From: an uncultured Kineothrix sp.
GTDB lineage: Bacteria; Bacillota; Clostridia; Lachnospirales; Lachnospiraceae
DNA length: 33,344 bases
Direction: 5' to 3'
Assembly: GCA_910587275.1 (NCBI GenBank)
Contig: CAJUMD010000029.1
Location: forward strand, 1 to 33,344
Shown: piece after piece, positions 14,601-22,163 of the stretch
Numbering within the stretch: the first letter of the stretch is position 1
How the letters are laid out: the number at the start of each line of letters is the position of its first letter
Program-made: the position numbers and the translations under genes
The notes under the pieces: model-generated
The model's input: only the letters and a program-made list of their open reading frames with translations
Database searches by the model: none
What the model was told of the DNA's origin: nothing

Positions 14601-16739
14601 AGCATCATAGCCATGGGAAGATTCCGAAAGCACCTCTTTTCCGTTTCCCACTTTAACCGAAATCAGATTTCCTGCCGGATCATGTCCATAAGTAATGACC
14701 GTAACGGCATCTTCTTCCGCAGTTTTCCTTACTTCCACTTTCTCCAAACAGTTTCTCACATCATAATAATAAGAAATAACTGCCCCTGACGGTAATGTTT
14801 CCTCCGACAGGTTCCCCCTTTTATCATACTTGCGCCGGATGCTTCTTCCTTCTTTATCCGTCATTTCCTCCGGGATGTTTGTCGCACCGTATCCAATGCA
14901 GATTTCTTTCCCGTCAAAATCACGGATCACGGACGGTTTGCCGTTTTCATTGTAATCATAGGTTCTCCTGTTCCCTTCCTGGTTTGTAACAACGGTTATA
15001 CGGTTTCCCTCATCATACTGGTAATGGACGGAATTTCCTTCCGAATCCGAATAAGATTCCAAGCGGTTCAGGCTGTCATAGCTGTAATGCAGCGTGCCCC
15101 CATACGGATCCGTAATGCACTCCATATTGCCCCTCGTATCATAAGCAAACAGGATACAGCTTCCATCCGGCTGAAGAATCTTTTCCGGCAGACCCCTTTG
15201 GTTATAAAACGTTTCCCTGCATCTTCCAAGGGCATCCGTAACCTTCACCAAACGCCCTTTCCCATCGTAGGTATTTCTGCCCAGTTCCTTTTTACCCCTG
15301 GATACCGCAAGCAGCCTCCCATCCTTATCATAAGAATATTTGGTCTGCTGTCCCAATGCATCCGTAACCCCTGTCAATCTCCCGTTTTCATCATAATGGT
15401 ATCTTGTCGTGTTTCCATTCCTGTCCACATAAAATGTTTTTTGGTTGTTATCATTGTACCCGCAGGATTCCTCCTTTTCCCCGTAAACATTTGCAATGTT
15501 CCTGAATTTTTCGTCGCTTTTATGAATGGAAATGCTCCCTTCCGGCTCCCTGAAATAAGTACACATGTTTACATCATCATATCTTAGTTCTGCCGTACCG
15601 CCGTCCGACAGCACTTGCTTTGTTACCCGCCCTACACCGTCATATTCATTATATATACCGGTGATTCCCCTCGGCGTCGTTACGCTTTCCAGTTTACCGT
15701 CCTCGTTGTAATGGTAAATATAGGCATACCCCGAAGTATTGATGAATTTCCACAATCTCCTGTACCTATACCATAACCGTATTTCCCTGCCCGCATGGTC
15801 ACTTACCCGTATGAGGTTCCCTTCCCTGTTATAGACATAGGTAAGCTTCCCACCGTTTGCACCGTTAATCTTAATAAGCCTGCCTGCCCCGTCGTAAGAA
15901 AAGAAATCCTTGTTTCCGTTCCTGTCCTGTTTACTGAGTATCTTCCCATTTCCGTCAAACAGATATTCCTTCATTCCGCCCGCGCAATACCTGAATCCTT
16001 CCTTTTCCTTTTTTAAAAGCCCTTCCCCTTTAAATAGCGGCGCATATATGTCGCCAATGGTTCTACGGTAGGGAAGTTCCCGTCCGTCATCAAGGCATAA
16101 GAATAGCCAGTTTCCGTTTTGTTCCTGACGGACGGATATTTCCCCGTTATGACGCCATCCTTCGCCAACACATCCTTCCCGCCCTTTCCCCATGGAATTG
16201 TAGAACAGGCGGAAGGAAAGTTTAGTAATTCCGGGAATTACCAAATCCTCTTTTTCGTATATATAATTTCCCGTATTAAGATTTATGGGATCATTACCGA
16301 ATATTTGGCACATCAGGTTTTTTCCCAACATCCATAAAGCGGCCTTTTGGTATCTTTTGCTATATGCGTTCCAGTTGATTCCATTGTCATATCCCTGCCC
16401 GGAAGTAAGCGGGATAATAATCCCTCCCTTATTGCATAGCAATACACTATCCATAGTGATCACGTCTTCACCGCTTACTTGTTCCGGGGTTTTGTCTGAA
16501 AATGTGGTGCTTACCCATTCATCCGACAAATTGATGAACCCCTCACAGGTCTTGGTTTTCGTATTGTTCTTACAATTACCAAAGCACGGTATATGCTCCC
16601 CTGCCTTACAATCCTTACAATTTGCTATACTCCTGCCTCCGCTGGTATATCCGTGTCCCTCAGTCAGTTTAAATCTTGCCGGAGCGCTGCCACTGGTACA
16701 CATTAACCATGCACCGTCCACTAAATGTTCTTTTCCCAT
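11691..16739 (-). CDS. DUF4280 (PAAR-like) Rhs effector with C-terminal PD-(D/E)XK nuclease-like toxin
   Basis: This 1682-residue protein is complete. Residues 1-120 are a cysteine-rich PAAR-like DUF4280 domain (LMCTSG, NCKDC, FGNC, CEGF, LLCNKGG) that would cap a VgrG-type spike. Residues about 150-1330 are YD repeats forming the Rhs shell. The core end carries DDELGSPLRVLYG, GYTGYRYDDIGGTYFAQARE and NPLSLVDWDG near 1440, where Rhs proteins self-cleave. The 240-residue tail has GGDGFADAVVF (Asp about 1507) followed by IYELKP (Glu 1520, Lys 1522) and GIKQLERYV, a restriction-endonuclease-fold pattern suggesting DNA cleavage in the target cell. Unusually, a hydrophobic stretch (about 1624-1661) follows the nuclease core. 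Immunity copies follow at once. Confidence 0.9.
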   Translation of the reverse strand: MGKEHLVDGAWLMCTSGSAPARFKLTEGHGYTSGGRSIANCKDCKAGEHIPCFGNCKNNTKTKTCEGFINLSDEWVSTTFSDKTPEQVSGEDVITMDSVLLCNKGGIIIPLTSGQGYDNGINWNAYSKRYQKAALWMLGKNLMCQIFGNDPINLNTGNYIYEKEDLVIPGITKLSFRLFYNSMGKGREGCVGEGWRHNGEISVRQEQNGNWLFLCLDDGRELPYRRTIGDIYAPLFKGEGLLKKEKEGFRYCAGGMKEYLFDGNGKILSKQDRNGNKDFFSYDGAGRLIKINGANGGKLTYVYNREGNLIRVSDHAGREIRLWYRYRRLWKFINTSGYAYIYHYNEDGKLESVTTPRGITGIYNEYDGVGRVTKQVLSDGGTAELRYDDVNMCTYFREPEGSISIHKSDEKFRNIANVYGEKEESCGYNDNNQKTFYVDRNGNTTRYHYDENGRLTGVTDALGQQTKYSYDKDGRLLAVSRGKKELGRNTYDGKGRLVKVTDALGRCRETFYNQRGLPEKILQPDGSCILFAYDTRGNMECITDPYGGTLHYSYDSLNRLESYSDSEGNSVHYQYDEGNRITVVTNQEGNRRTYDYNENGKPSVIRDFDGKEICIGYGATNIPEEMTDKEGRSIRRKYDKRGNLSEETLPSGAVISYYYDVRNCLEKVEVRKTAEEDAVTVITYGHDPAGNLISVKVGNGKEVLSESSHGYDALNRLVYTVDPSGGKTVYTYDENGNVNSITDPAGNIRTFVYNNAGELLEETDARGNVTRYSYNALGKKESVTDSKGRVTQYFYLPGGRLEKVLYAGGREEKYTYDLLGRVKTKTDGDGNCFSHFYDCMGRVSEVNRNGKPWVKYAYDALSRVTSVTDAAGHTTYYEYTPNGKLRGVTDALGNRTEYGYDGTGKMAHVRQHGKEGEADRESFYEWNPLGQLECIRDASGREERFSYDALGRTVLRVDSEGYCTEYSYTPDGKVKDVLYGDGSRVEMEYGALRKLEAVRDWLGETIIERNPYGDPIRITDHKGQTVEYEWGTMGERTGIRYPGGKTVNYEFDGLCRLKEMVRRERGKDDLRILYRYDGDGRLSEKQMPGNLHTFYKYNREGLLEDLFHEDGQGVLEHIHYGYDAGGNKVLVEKERAGMPKENGRYVYRYDALNRLTGTEKDGKPLRNYRYDTFGNRTEMEDFEKGKKSLYFYNSLNQILSEEIWDWEGLQPDGNTGSVLSATVEYEHDFRGNLTAEYQNGKLVHGYAYNAMNRLARVWDGEGREAEYRYNGLGQRAERIGKEEGEEYLLDLSRPFHNLLELRKGKHRQSFYWDVGVAAMEQEGDPPKYFLDDELGSPLRVLYGTGKGNIYAYDEFGNDLYGERAGATGRCSKAGEGQPFGYTGYRYDDIGGTYFAQAREYMAAKGRFSAVDVMRGNGAVPNTLNRYGYCWGNPLSLVDWDGLMPEWLEGIYAHLQFQAEFLTLYGYIEDLYVGSNVLTDGQGNVVCYGAVNVKIPGGGKKGGDGFADAVVFDNNVAYIYELKPQRYHENISYSTERKEGIKQLERYVDTYNANGGKARKGDEMTINLILDIEQPFLFDSDKTIIYRMYEDDPGMVYYEINGNGGDGTKRVELLTSEELDSYEMPLTIAMVTMYAAVVGLGNAALAGTVSAAFNSIFPLIIIDRDIWDNIINWDPQRNCNQIA

Positions 16740-16775
16740 ATTCCATGTCCCCTTTCCCGTTTGTATCCCTTCATC

Positions 16776-18620
16776 TTACTCCATCGTATTCCCCGACACC
16801 GTCTCCCCTGCCTGTGCAGCCTGCTGCTGTCCGTTCTGCTGCAATGCTTCCTGCTGTCTTTTCTCTTTCTCCTCCTCCGCGTCCACTTCCAGCAAATCCA
16901 TCCGGTTCTCCGTCCGACCGGCTTTGTCGTCGTCTTTCAGTTCCTTATAGATATCCCTTGCCAGCAGGTACTTCTTCTTTGCCCCCGCCAGGTCGCCTTC
17001 TTCTTCCAATGCCGCCGCTTCCTCCATGTATTCCTCCGCCAGCGCTTCCCGTTCTTCCTTTTCCGCCGCTTTTTTCATGCAGGACTGCAGGCGGATTTCC
17101 GTCTGCGCGCGGTTTGCATCGTCTTCCAGCTTTTGGTATTTGTCCATCGCCATGGCATAGTAGACCTTTGCGCCTTCATAGTCGCCGTCTTCAAATGCCT
17201 TGTCGCCCTCCGCCAGCAGTTCCGCCGCGCCTGCCTGCGCCGTGGCAATCTCTTTCCTTTCGGCTTCCTCCGCCTCCGTTTCCTTCGCCATCTCCCCATA
17301 AATCCGGTCCAGGGATTCCATGGCGTCCTTCCGCCCCGCATCAAAGCAGATGCCCGTGGCAAGCGACTTTGCCAGCAGGTACTTTTCCTCCGCCGCCTTG
17401 TAGTCCCCTTTGACGCTCAGGGAATCCCCCATCCGGATATAATCGTACACGGACAGGTAATCATTGATGACCGACAGTTTCTTTTCTATGTATTCATCCG
17501 CCACATGGTCGGCGCTGCGGGAGCGTTCCATGGCCGTCATGTAATCCGCCTGTGCGCTTTCGTATTCCTGTTCCCCGTACAGGCCGTCCGCCTTATTTAC
17601 GGCCTCTATCAGCATCAGATAGGCAGAGATGTCCTCCGTCTTCTCCTTATCCCGCAGCTTTTCCGCATTTCCCAGCGCCTCTTTGCATTCCTCTCCCGCA
17701 CGCACGTAATTGCCGTCCCTGATGTATTCCATGGTGTTTGCAAGGCGTCGCTCCATTTCCTCCGTCCGCCTGGTTCTCTGGCGGCGCAGCAGCCATACCG
17801 CCAGTACCGCCACCGCGATGACCACCAGTACAATCACCGCTGCCAATATGATTTTTTTCGTGCGCCTTTTTCTGTTCGGGTCCGTAAATACTTTATCCAC
17901 GAATATCGTGACAAACGTATAGTTCTCCAAATTTTCCGGCTGCTTTGACAGGAGCATGTCCTCTACGTTGTCGATGCATTCCTGCGGGTCGTCCTTTGCT
18001 TCCGAAAAGATATCCTTCAGTTCCCCTTCGTCCAGGTTTTCCCATATGCCCCTGGTATACAGCGTCAGGATATCGCCGTTTACCAGGGCGGTTTTTTTTG
18101 AGATGTAAGGCCGGAATCCCTTTCCGCATCCCAGCCATGTGTACAGGTTGTTCCTCTCCTCATGCCTGGACAGGATGTCCGCCGGCTGCTTCCTTTTCCT
18201 CGCCATGTCATTTCCCAGGGACATGTCCTGCGTCCGTTCCTTTACATTTCCGTCCCGGTACAGGCGCAGCCTCGTATTTCCCGCATACCCGTAACGCATC
18301 TTTGCATAATCGGTTACCAGCACCGTGACGGATGCCTTCAGGCTGTTTTTTCCGTCCGCTTTGCACAGTGCGCGGTTTCCTGCAAGGAGGTATGACCTTA
18401 ATGCCCTTTTCCCGGTGGACGGATGCTCCTGGAAAGCAAGGAGGATGGTCTCAATGGCCAGCCTGGCGCTTTCCGCATCCGGCTGCTCGTTCAGGCCGTC
18501 CGCTATTACATAACATGCATATTTATCCAGTTCCACGTATGCGAAATAATCATTGTTTACCGGTTCGCCTCCCGCTTCCGACAGGAATACCGTCCGGTAC
18601 GTACTGTTCTGTTTCCTCAT
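16776..18620 (-). CDS. Membrane protein with degenerate PP2C phosphatase domain and helical-repeat tail
   Basis: The 614-residue protein has a PP2C-like domain (about 1-245), one membrane helix (257-278, KKIILAAVIVLVVIAVAVL) and a long charged helical region (285-590) with TPR-like motifs such as GDYKAAEEKYLLAKSLA, GDYEGAKVYYAMAMDKY and GDLAGAKKKYLLARDIY. The PP2C part keeps VIADG (Asp 41) but the usual SDG reads TRG (189-191) and the final DN reads EN (232-233), so metal binding and catalysis are probably impaired. I infer a phosphoprotein-sensing or scaffold role rather than phosphatase activity. The repeats would lie outside the membrane if the PP2C domain is cytoplasmic. It sits between the lysozyme immunity gene and the Rhs nuclease. 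Confidence 0.8.
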   Translation of the reverse strand: MRKQNSTYRTVFLSEAGGEPVNNDYFAYVELDKYACYVIADGLNEQPDAESARLAIETILLAFQEHPSTGKRALRSYLLAGNRALCKADGKNSLKASVTVLVTDYAKMRYGYAGNTRLRLYRDGNVKERTQDMSLGNDMARKRKQPADILSRHEERNNLYTWLGCGKGFRPYISKKTALVNGDILTLYTRGIWENLDEGELKDIFSEAKDDPQECIDNVEDMLLSKQPENLENYTFVTIFVDKVFTDPNRKRRTKKIILAAVIVLVVIAVAVLAVWLLRRQRTRRTEEMERRLANTMEYIRDGNYVRAGEECKEALGNAEKLRDKEKTEDISAYLMLIEAVNKADGLYGEQEYESAQADYMTAMERSRSADHVADEYIEKKLSVINDYLSVYDYIRMGDSLSVKGDYKAAEEKYLLAKSLATGICFDAGRKDAMESLDRIYGEMAKETEAEEAERKEIATAQAGAAELLAEGDKAFEDGDYEGAKVYYAMAMDKYQKLEDDANRAQTEIRLQSCMKKAAEKEEREALAEEYMEEAAALEEEGDLAGAKKKYLLARDIYKELKDDDKAGRTENRMDLLEVDAEEEKEKRQQEALQQNGQQQAAQAGETVSGNTME

Positions 18621-18639
18621 CTTTTGCCACTCCCATCCG

Positions 18640-19281
18640 CTACTTTATCTGCAGTTCAATCCCATCCATTTCTGCCCCGAAACCGCTTCTGTATTCCAGC
18701 ATGCCTTTTCCTTTCTCCCATAGGAATCCCTCATAATATCCCGTCTCGGTAAGGTCATTGTAACTCCGGTACTCACAGATATCCCCGTTTACCGTGATGG
18801 ACTCATGCCAGCCCTTTTTTCCTTCCATTTGATCCTTTTTTTCCGTTTCCTGGCAAACCACACAGCCTGTGTCATTCAAACTCTCCTCATTCCGTATGGC
18901 ATCCGCCGTATTCTGCTCCCTGATTAAACGGATTTTGTCCTCCGTTACATAAAAACAGCCAAGCCGGAACCGGTCATAGCCATCCAGGTACCTTCCCGCA
19001 AAATCCCCGTCGCAGTCTATCCTTATTTCATAAAAAATACCGTTTTTCCCCTCCGCCGCCTTCTCAATCCGCACCTCAACTTCTTCCGGTAAATTTTCAC
19101 CCGGAAAAGTAAACAGGGCATGATACCGCACGGCATCCGTCCCCTGTGCAAAGAAAAAAGGGGTTTGCCGCAACGGGGCTTCCGGGTCATGCCGCCCTGC
19201 CTGCCATACCCGGGACCAAAGCAGGATTACGGTCAGGAATAACAGGATTATGACAGTTAACGGTAAAATCTTCTTTTTCAT
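18640..19281 (-). CDS. Membrane-anchored protein, probable immunity to the PAAR-like lysozyme
   Basis: This 213-residue protein starts MKKK, followed by a long hydrophobic helix (residues 5-25), and then a beta-rich external domain with no recognised family. The domain has two nearby cysteines (GCVVCQE) that could form a disulphide. Its start codon lies 9 bases past the lysozyme gene's stop, with an AGGAGAG ribosome site reaching into that stop region, so the two are surely co-translated. An extracytoplasmic anchored protein next to a cell-wall hydrolase is the typical position of an immunity protein; this is inference from context, and a structural role cannot be excluded. Confidence 0.6.
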   Translation of the reverse strand: MKKKILPLTVIILLFLTVILLWSRVWQAGRHDPEAPLRQTPFFFAQGTDAVRYHALFTFPGENLPEEVEVRIEKAAEGKNGIFYEIRIDCDGDFAGRYLDGYDRFRLGCFYVTEDKIRLIREQNTADAIRNEESLNDTGCVVCQETEKKDQMEGKKGWHESITVNGDICEYRSYNDLTETGYYEGFLWEKGKGMLEYRSGFGAEMDGIELQIK

Positions 19282-19290
19282 ATTACTCTC

Positions 19291-20394
19291 CTATTCCCCC
19301 TGCTCCTCCGGTTCCTCCTGCAAAGACGTAATCAGAAGGTACACGCCCGGCTGCTTATCCACCTTATTGGGATCATATTTGCCGTCGCTCGTGTATTTCC
19401 CGCTGGAATATGCATCGGTTCCGCTGTACACATAAGGGGTTGCTGTATTCCGGTACTTCGTATAACCGACACCATTGTACAGCTCCGCAAATGTCGCCAT
19501 CATTTCAATGCTGTCGTCTTCCATCAGATTCACACCGATGCTTTTCTGTTTGCTGTTCAGGGCATCCACGGCTGCCTCGGTAAAATCATTGAAGATTCGT
19601 CCCTTCGGAACAATCGTCGTGGGCTGGCCAAGCGGCTGCCCGTTATGCAGGTATGTGTTGAAATTACAGCCGGATTCCCGGTAATGCAGGGCGGCAACCA
19701 ATTCCGCCGGCACGCCTGTCCGTCCGGCTATTGTTTCATAAATGCTTTTGTTGTTATTATAGATTTTTCTGAAATTCCATATATCATAATCGAAATTTCC
19801 GTCCGCATTCACGGCCTGGATCCCGGAAATAAGGTTTTTATTGTTGGTATAGTATTTTTTCCAAGCCTCCGGTATCCTGTTCTCATCCGACCACCATTCC
19901 AACCGGCTCCTTAATTCCTGTCCGGCATCCTTAAAATAAAGATACCCCATTCCATACGTGCATATCATATAAGACTTATCCGCATTGAGCAGCTCTTTGC
20001 CCTCTCCCTGGCTGTTCGTTTCCTCACAGCCCTGCCACTCCATCTTTTCTATGTACTCTTTTTGTGCCATGCATTTTTTGTCCTGGGGGATTTTACATCC
20101 CGTAAACGGCCTTTCACGGTCAATATCCGTTTTGTTTAATTGGGCAATGTCTGCCATTAACACCGTCTTCCCGTTCACTTCCTTTTTGATGTGTACGGTT
20201 TCCGCCGCGTTTATTGACGAGGTGCAGCACACAAGCGCTTTGCATGTGCAGGGCTGTTCCCCATCCTTTTCGCATTCCGCCACCCCGTTACGGAATTTTC
20301 CGGTATCTTCTTTCTTTCCCTTGCTTCTGTTCGTGCACCCCGAAAGCATCGAGGTCAAAAAAACGACAATTGGTATAATCGGCCAAATAGGCAT
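19291..20394 (-). CDS. PAAR-like (DUF4280) protein with C-terminal lysozyme-like domain and N-terminal lipobox-like segment
   Basis: The 367-residue protein starts at ATG 20394 behind GGAGG. Residues 4-20 are hydrophobic and end LSGC, a lipobox, but no basic residue precedes them. Residues about 50-165 follow the DUF4280 pattern (CKALVCCTSS, NADKSYMICTYGMG). Residues about 210-355 match a phage/CIS lysozyme-like family: VPAELVAALHYRESGCNF (Glu 240 the likely catalytic acid), LHNGQPLGQPT, VPKG, ELYNGVGY, SGTDAYSSGKYTSDGKYDP. The likely role is a spike-tip effector that cleaves peptidoglycan, either as weapon or to let the spike through the wall. The upstream neighbour is VgrG-2, 26 bases away. 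Lipidation of a spike-tip protein would be odd; the segment could be a chaperone-bound transmembrane stretch. Confidence 0.75.
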   Translation of the reverse strand: MPIWPIIPIVVFLTSMLSGCTNRSKGKKEDTGKFRNGVAECEKDGEQPCTCKALVCCTSSINAAETVHIKKEVNGKTVLMADIAQLNKTDIDRERPFTGCKIPQDKKCMAQKEYIEKMEWQGCEETNSQGEGKELLNADKSYMICTYGMGYLYFKDAGQELRSRLEWWSDENRIPEAWKKYYTNNKNLISGIQAVNADGNFDYDIWNFRKIYNNNKSIYETIAGRTGVPAELVAALHYRESGCNFNTYLHNGQPLGQPTTIVPKGRIFNDFTEAAVDALNSKQKSIGVNLMEDDSIEMMATFAELYNGVGYTKYRNTATPYVYSGTDAYSSGKYTSDGKYDPNKVDKQPGVYLLITSLQEEPEEQGE

Positions 20395-20420
20395 GCTTCA
20401 TCCTCCTTCCCTTTGCTTAC

Positions 20421-22151
20421 TCAAAGTTCCTCCTCATTTTCCCGCGGCAGGGCATACCCGCCCTTTACCATGTAGTTGTCCATCGACCGGAATGCCTTTG
20501 GAAAGGAACATTCACACTCCTTCTTTCCTTCCATCACTTCCGACATGGCAATGGTCACGGAACCTTTTGCAATTTTAGGAATACTTCCAAGCGTGAAAAT
20601 ATCCACGGCTTCTTCCGTTCCCCCGTTTACTTTTAAGTCCATAGCCGGTATCGCCGCCAACGCAGTATAAGAAGCCTGCCAGTGTCCCTTTTCTTCCTGC
20701 CCGGTACCGTCCGTCCGTACTTTTTGCGCCGCATCCCCGGTACCGTCCGTCTGTACTTTTTGCGCCGCATTCCCGGTACCGACCGTCTGTACCCCTGCCG
20801 GTGCATATAAATTAATGTTACGGCACAACTCGATATTTGCCTGCGGCGTCCTGCATACCGTTTCCAAAGGAGCCGCAACCGATATGCTTTTTCCTTCCAA
20901 ATACAGATTCCCCTGTGCCGAAACGGAGAGATTCCCCTGGCTTCCCAGCCAAATTCCGTCCATATCTTTCAAGGCAATTTCCGTGCCGCCCCCTGCCCCT
21001 TCCAAAAACATCTGTGACGGATACAGTCCTATTCTCTTGTTCCATTTCGTTGCAAACTCCCTGTTTTGCGGACTTCCATCCCCGTTTCCATATCCGCCGC
21101 ATTCCGGGCTTCCCGTCTCTGCCAGTACCAGATACCCGGACTTTTCTTCCGCGGAGGAAAAAACAAGCGCCGCCCCCGTCCCTTTTTCCGGCATACAGTA
21201 ACAGAGATTGTTCGTTTCCGGCGCCCATTCCCATGGATAACCGGCCTTTTCTTCTTTATCCATATCAAGCCGCAGATACACGGATTCCCCTTCCGTTCTT
21301 TCCACGATTCCCGTAAAACGCGCTCCGGTAAGGGATTCATTATACTTTTTCTTCTCCCGGTACATTCCGCCGGTTCCGAGCTTATAGGTGAAAAGCAACT
21401 CTCCGCCGTCAAACCGGACATTCCTCTCATAAACATGGCAACACTGCCCTTCATACATAAGGTAATCACCCATCTGCCAGTTTTCCTTTGTCCGCACCGT
21501 TAAATAAAGCGCATGGCCTTCCGGGCATCCCGTGCAAAAACCGTTTTCCATGATTTCCGCGGCATCCGCGGATTGCTCCCTGCCTTTATGCAGCCCGAAA
21601 TAAAAATGCGGTTTCCCCGTTTTCAATTCGGGAAACAATCTTCCGTGGAAATGACTGCACAAACGCACCAAAAACTCCCAATCCGTTTCATCATATTGAA
21701 TTAACGGTCCTCCCACGGGCCTGTCCCCGTATTCGCCCCATATAAATGCCGCACCTTCACAGGCAGCCATTACTTTTCGGATCACTTCCCCGTAAGTCAT
21801 GTCCGGATCCTGGAAAAAACCGGCCTTTCTTTTGCCGTCAAGGCAGACCGTTTCCCCGTCCGCTTCCACTTCCACCGACAGCAGACTGTTTTCTTTCCTG
21901 CAAAGCAGGCGCCCTATCCTTCCCTGAAACAGCGGTTCCCATTCCTCCTCTTTTATTTCCACCAGTATCCTTTCCCCGAACCAGTATCTCCGTAAAATAT
22001 TTTCTTCTTTTTCCCCTCCGACAACCGCCTTCAGCCTCAGCTTTCCGTGTTCATTACCCTTGTGCCCTATTTCCAGCTCCTCCAAAAAGACGACCGGCAG
22101 GGCGGAAGTGAGCCTGATGTTTTCACCGTCCACCGTATATATTTCTCCCAT
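20421..22151 (-). CDS. VgrG-like spike protein 2 with C-terminal extension
   Basis: The 576-residue protein has the gp27-like body of VgrG/phage gpD proteins (QYDETDWEFLVRLCSHFHG at about 152-170; QDPDMTYGEVIRKVM at 114-128), a gp5-like OB region (YLRLDMDKEEKAGYPWEW and CYCMPEKGTGAALVF), a beta-strand repeat needle (GNLSVSAQGNLYLEGKSISV), and a C-terminal extension of about 130 residues with a 12-residue tandem repeat and SYTALAAIP. It is homologous along its whole length to the protein at 28156-29853. As a spike it would trimerise at the end of the tube and receive a DUF4280 tip. It follows VgrG-1 by 12 bases. Confidence 0.85.
   Translation of the reverse strand: MGEIYTVDGENIRLTSALPVVFLEELEIGHKGNEHGKLRLKAVVGGEKEENILRRYWFGERILVEIKEEEWEPLFQGRIGRLLCRKENSLLSVEVEADGETVCLDGKRKAGFFQDPDMTYGEVIRKVMAACEGAAFIWGEYGDRPVGGPLIQYDETDWEFLVRLCSHFHGRLFPELKTGKPHFYFGLHKGREQSADAAEIMENGFCTGCPEGHALYLTVRTKENWQMGDYLMYEGQCCHVYERNVRFDGGELLFTYKLGTGGMYREKKKYNESLTGARFTGIVERTEGESVYLRLDMDKEEKAGYPWEWAPETNNLCYCMPEKGTGAALVFSSAEEKSGYLVLAETGSPECGGYGNGDGSPQNREFATKWNKRIGLYPSQMFLEGAGGGTEIALKDMDGIWLGSQGNLSVSAQGNLYLEGKSISVAAPLETVCRTPQANIELCRNINLYAPAGVQTVGTGNAAQKVQTDGTGDAAQKVRTDGTGQEEKGHWQASYTALAAIPAMDLKVNGGTEEAVDIFTLGSIPKIAKGSVTIAMSEVMEGKKECECSFPKAFRSMDNYMVKGGYALPRENEEEL
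20700..20791 (-). repeat. 36-bp tandem repeat, 2.6 copies, inside VgrG-2
   Basis: Two full 36-base units (20700-20735 and 20736-20771) and a partial third differ at only a few bases. They encode 12-residue repeats of the form (Q/R)TDGTG(D/N)AAQKV in the linker between the beta needle and the C-terminal extension. The homologous spike at 28156-29853 lacks the repeat, so it is a local expansion. Confidence 0.9.
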
Positions 22152-22163
22152 TTCCGTTCCCCC

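Noticed and set aside
4772..16260. Dispersed short repeats that could suggest a CRISPR array or satellite
   Set aside because: They are the degenerate codons of Rhs YD repeats, in frame, irregularly spaced and without unique spacers of constant length.
16725..17948. Long plus-strand open frame of 407 codons opposite the PP2C-like/TPR-like gene
   Set aside because: Its product is rich in Arg, Phe, Pro and Leu with no domain pattern; it is the mirror of a well-supported minus-strand gene.
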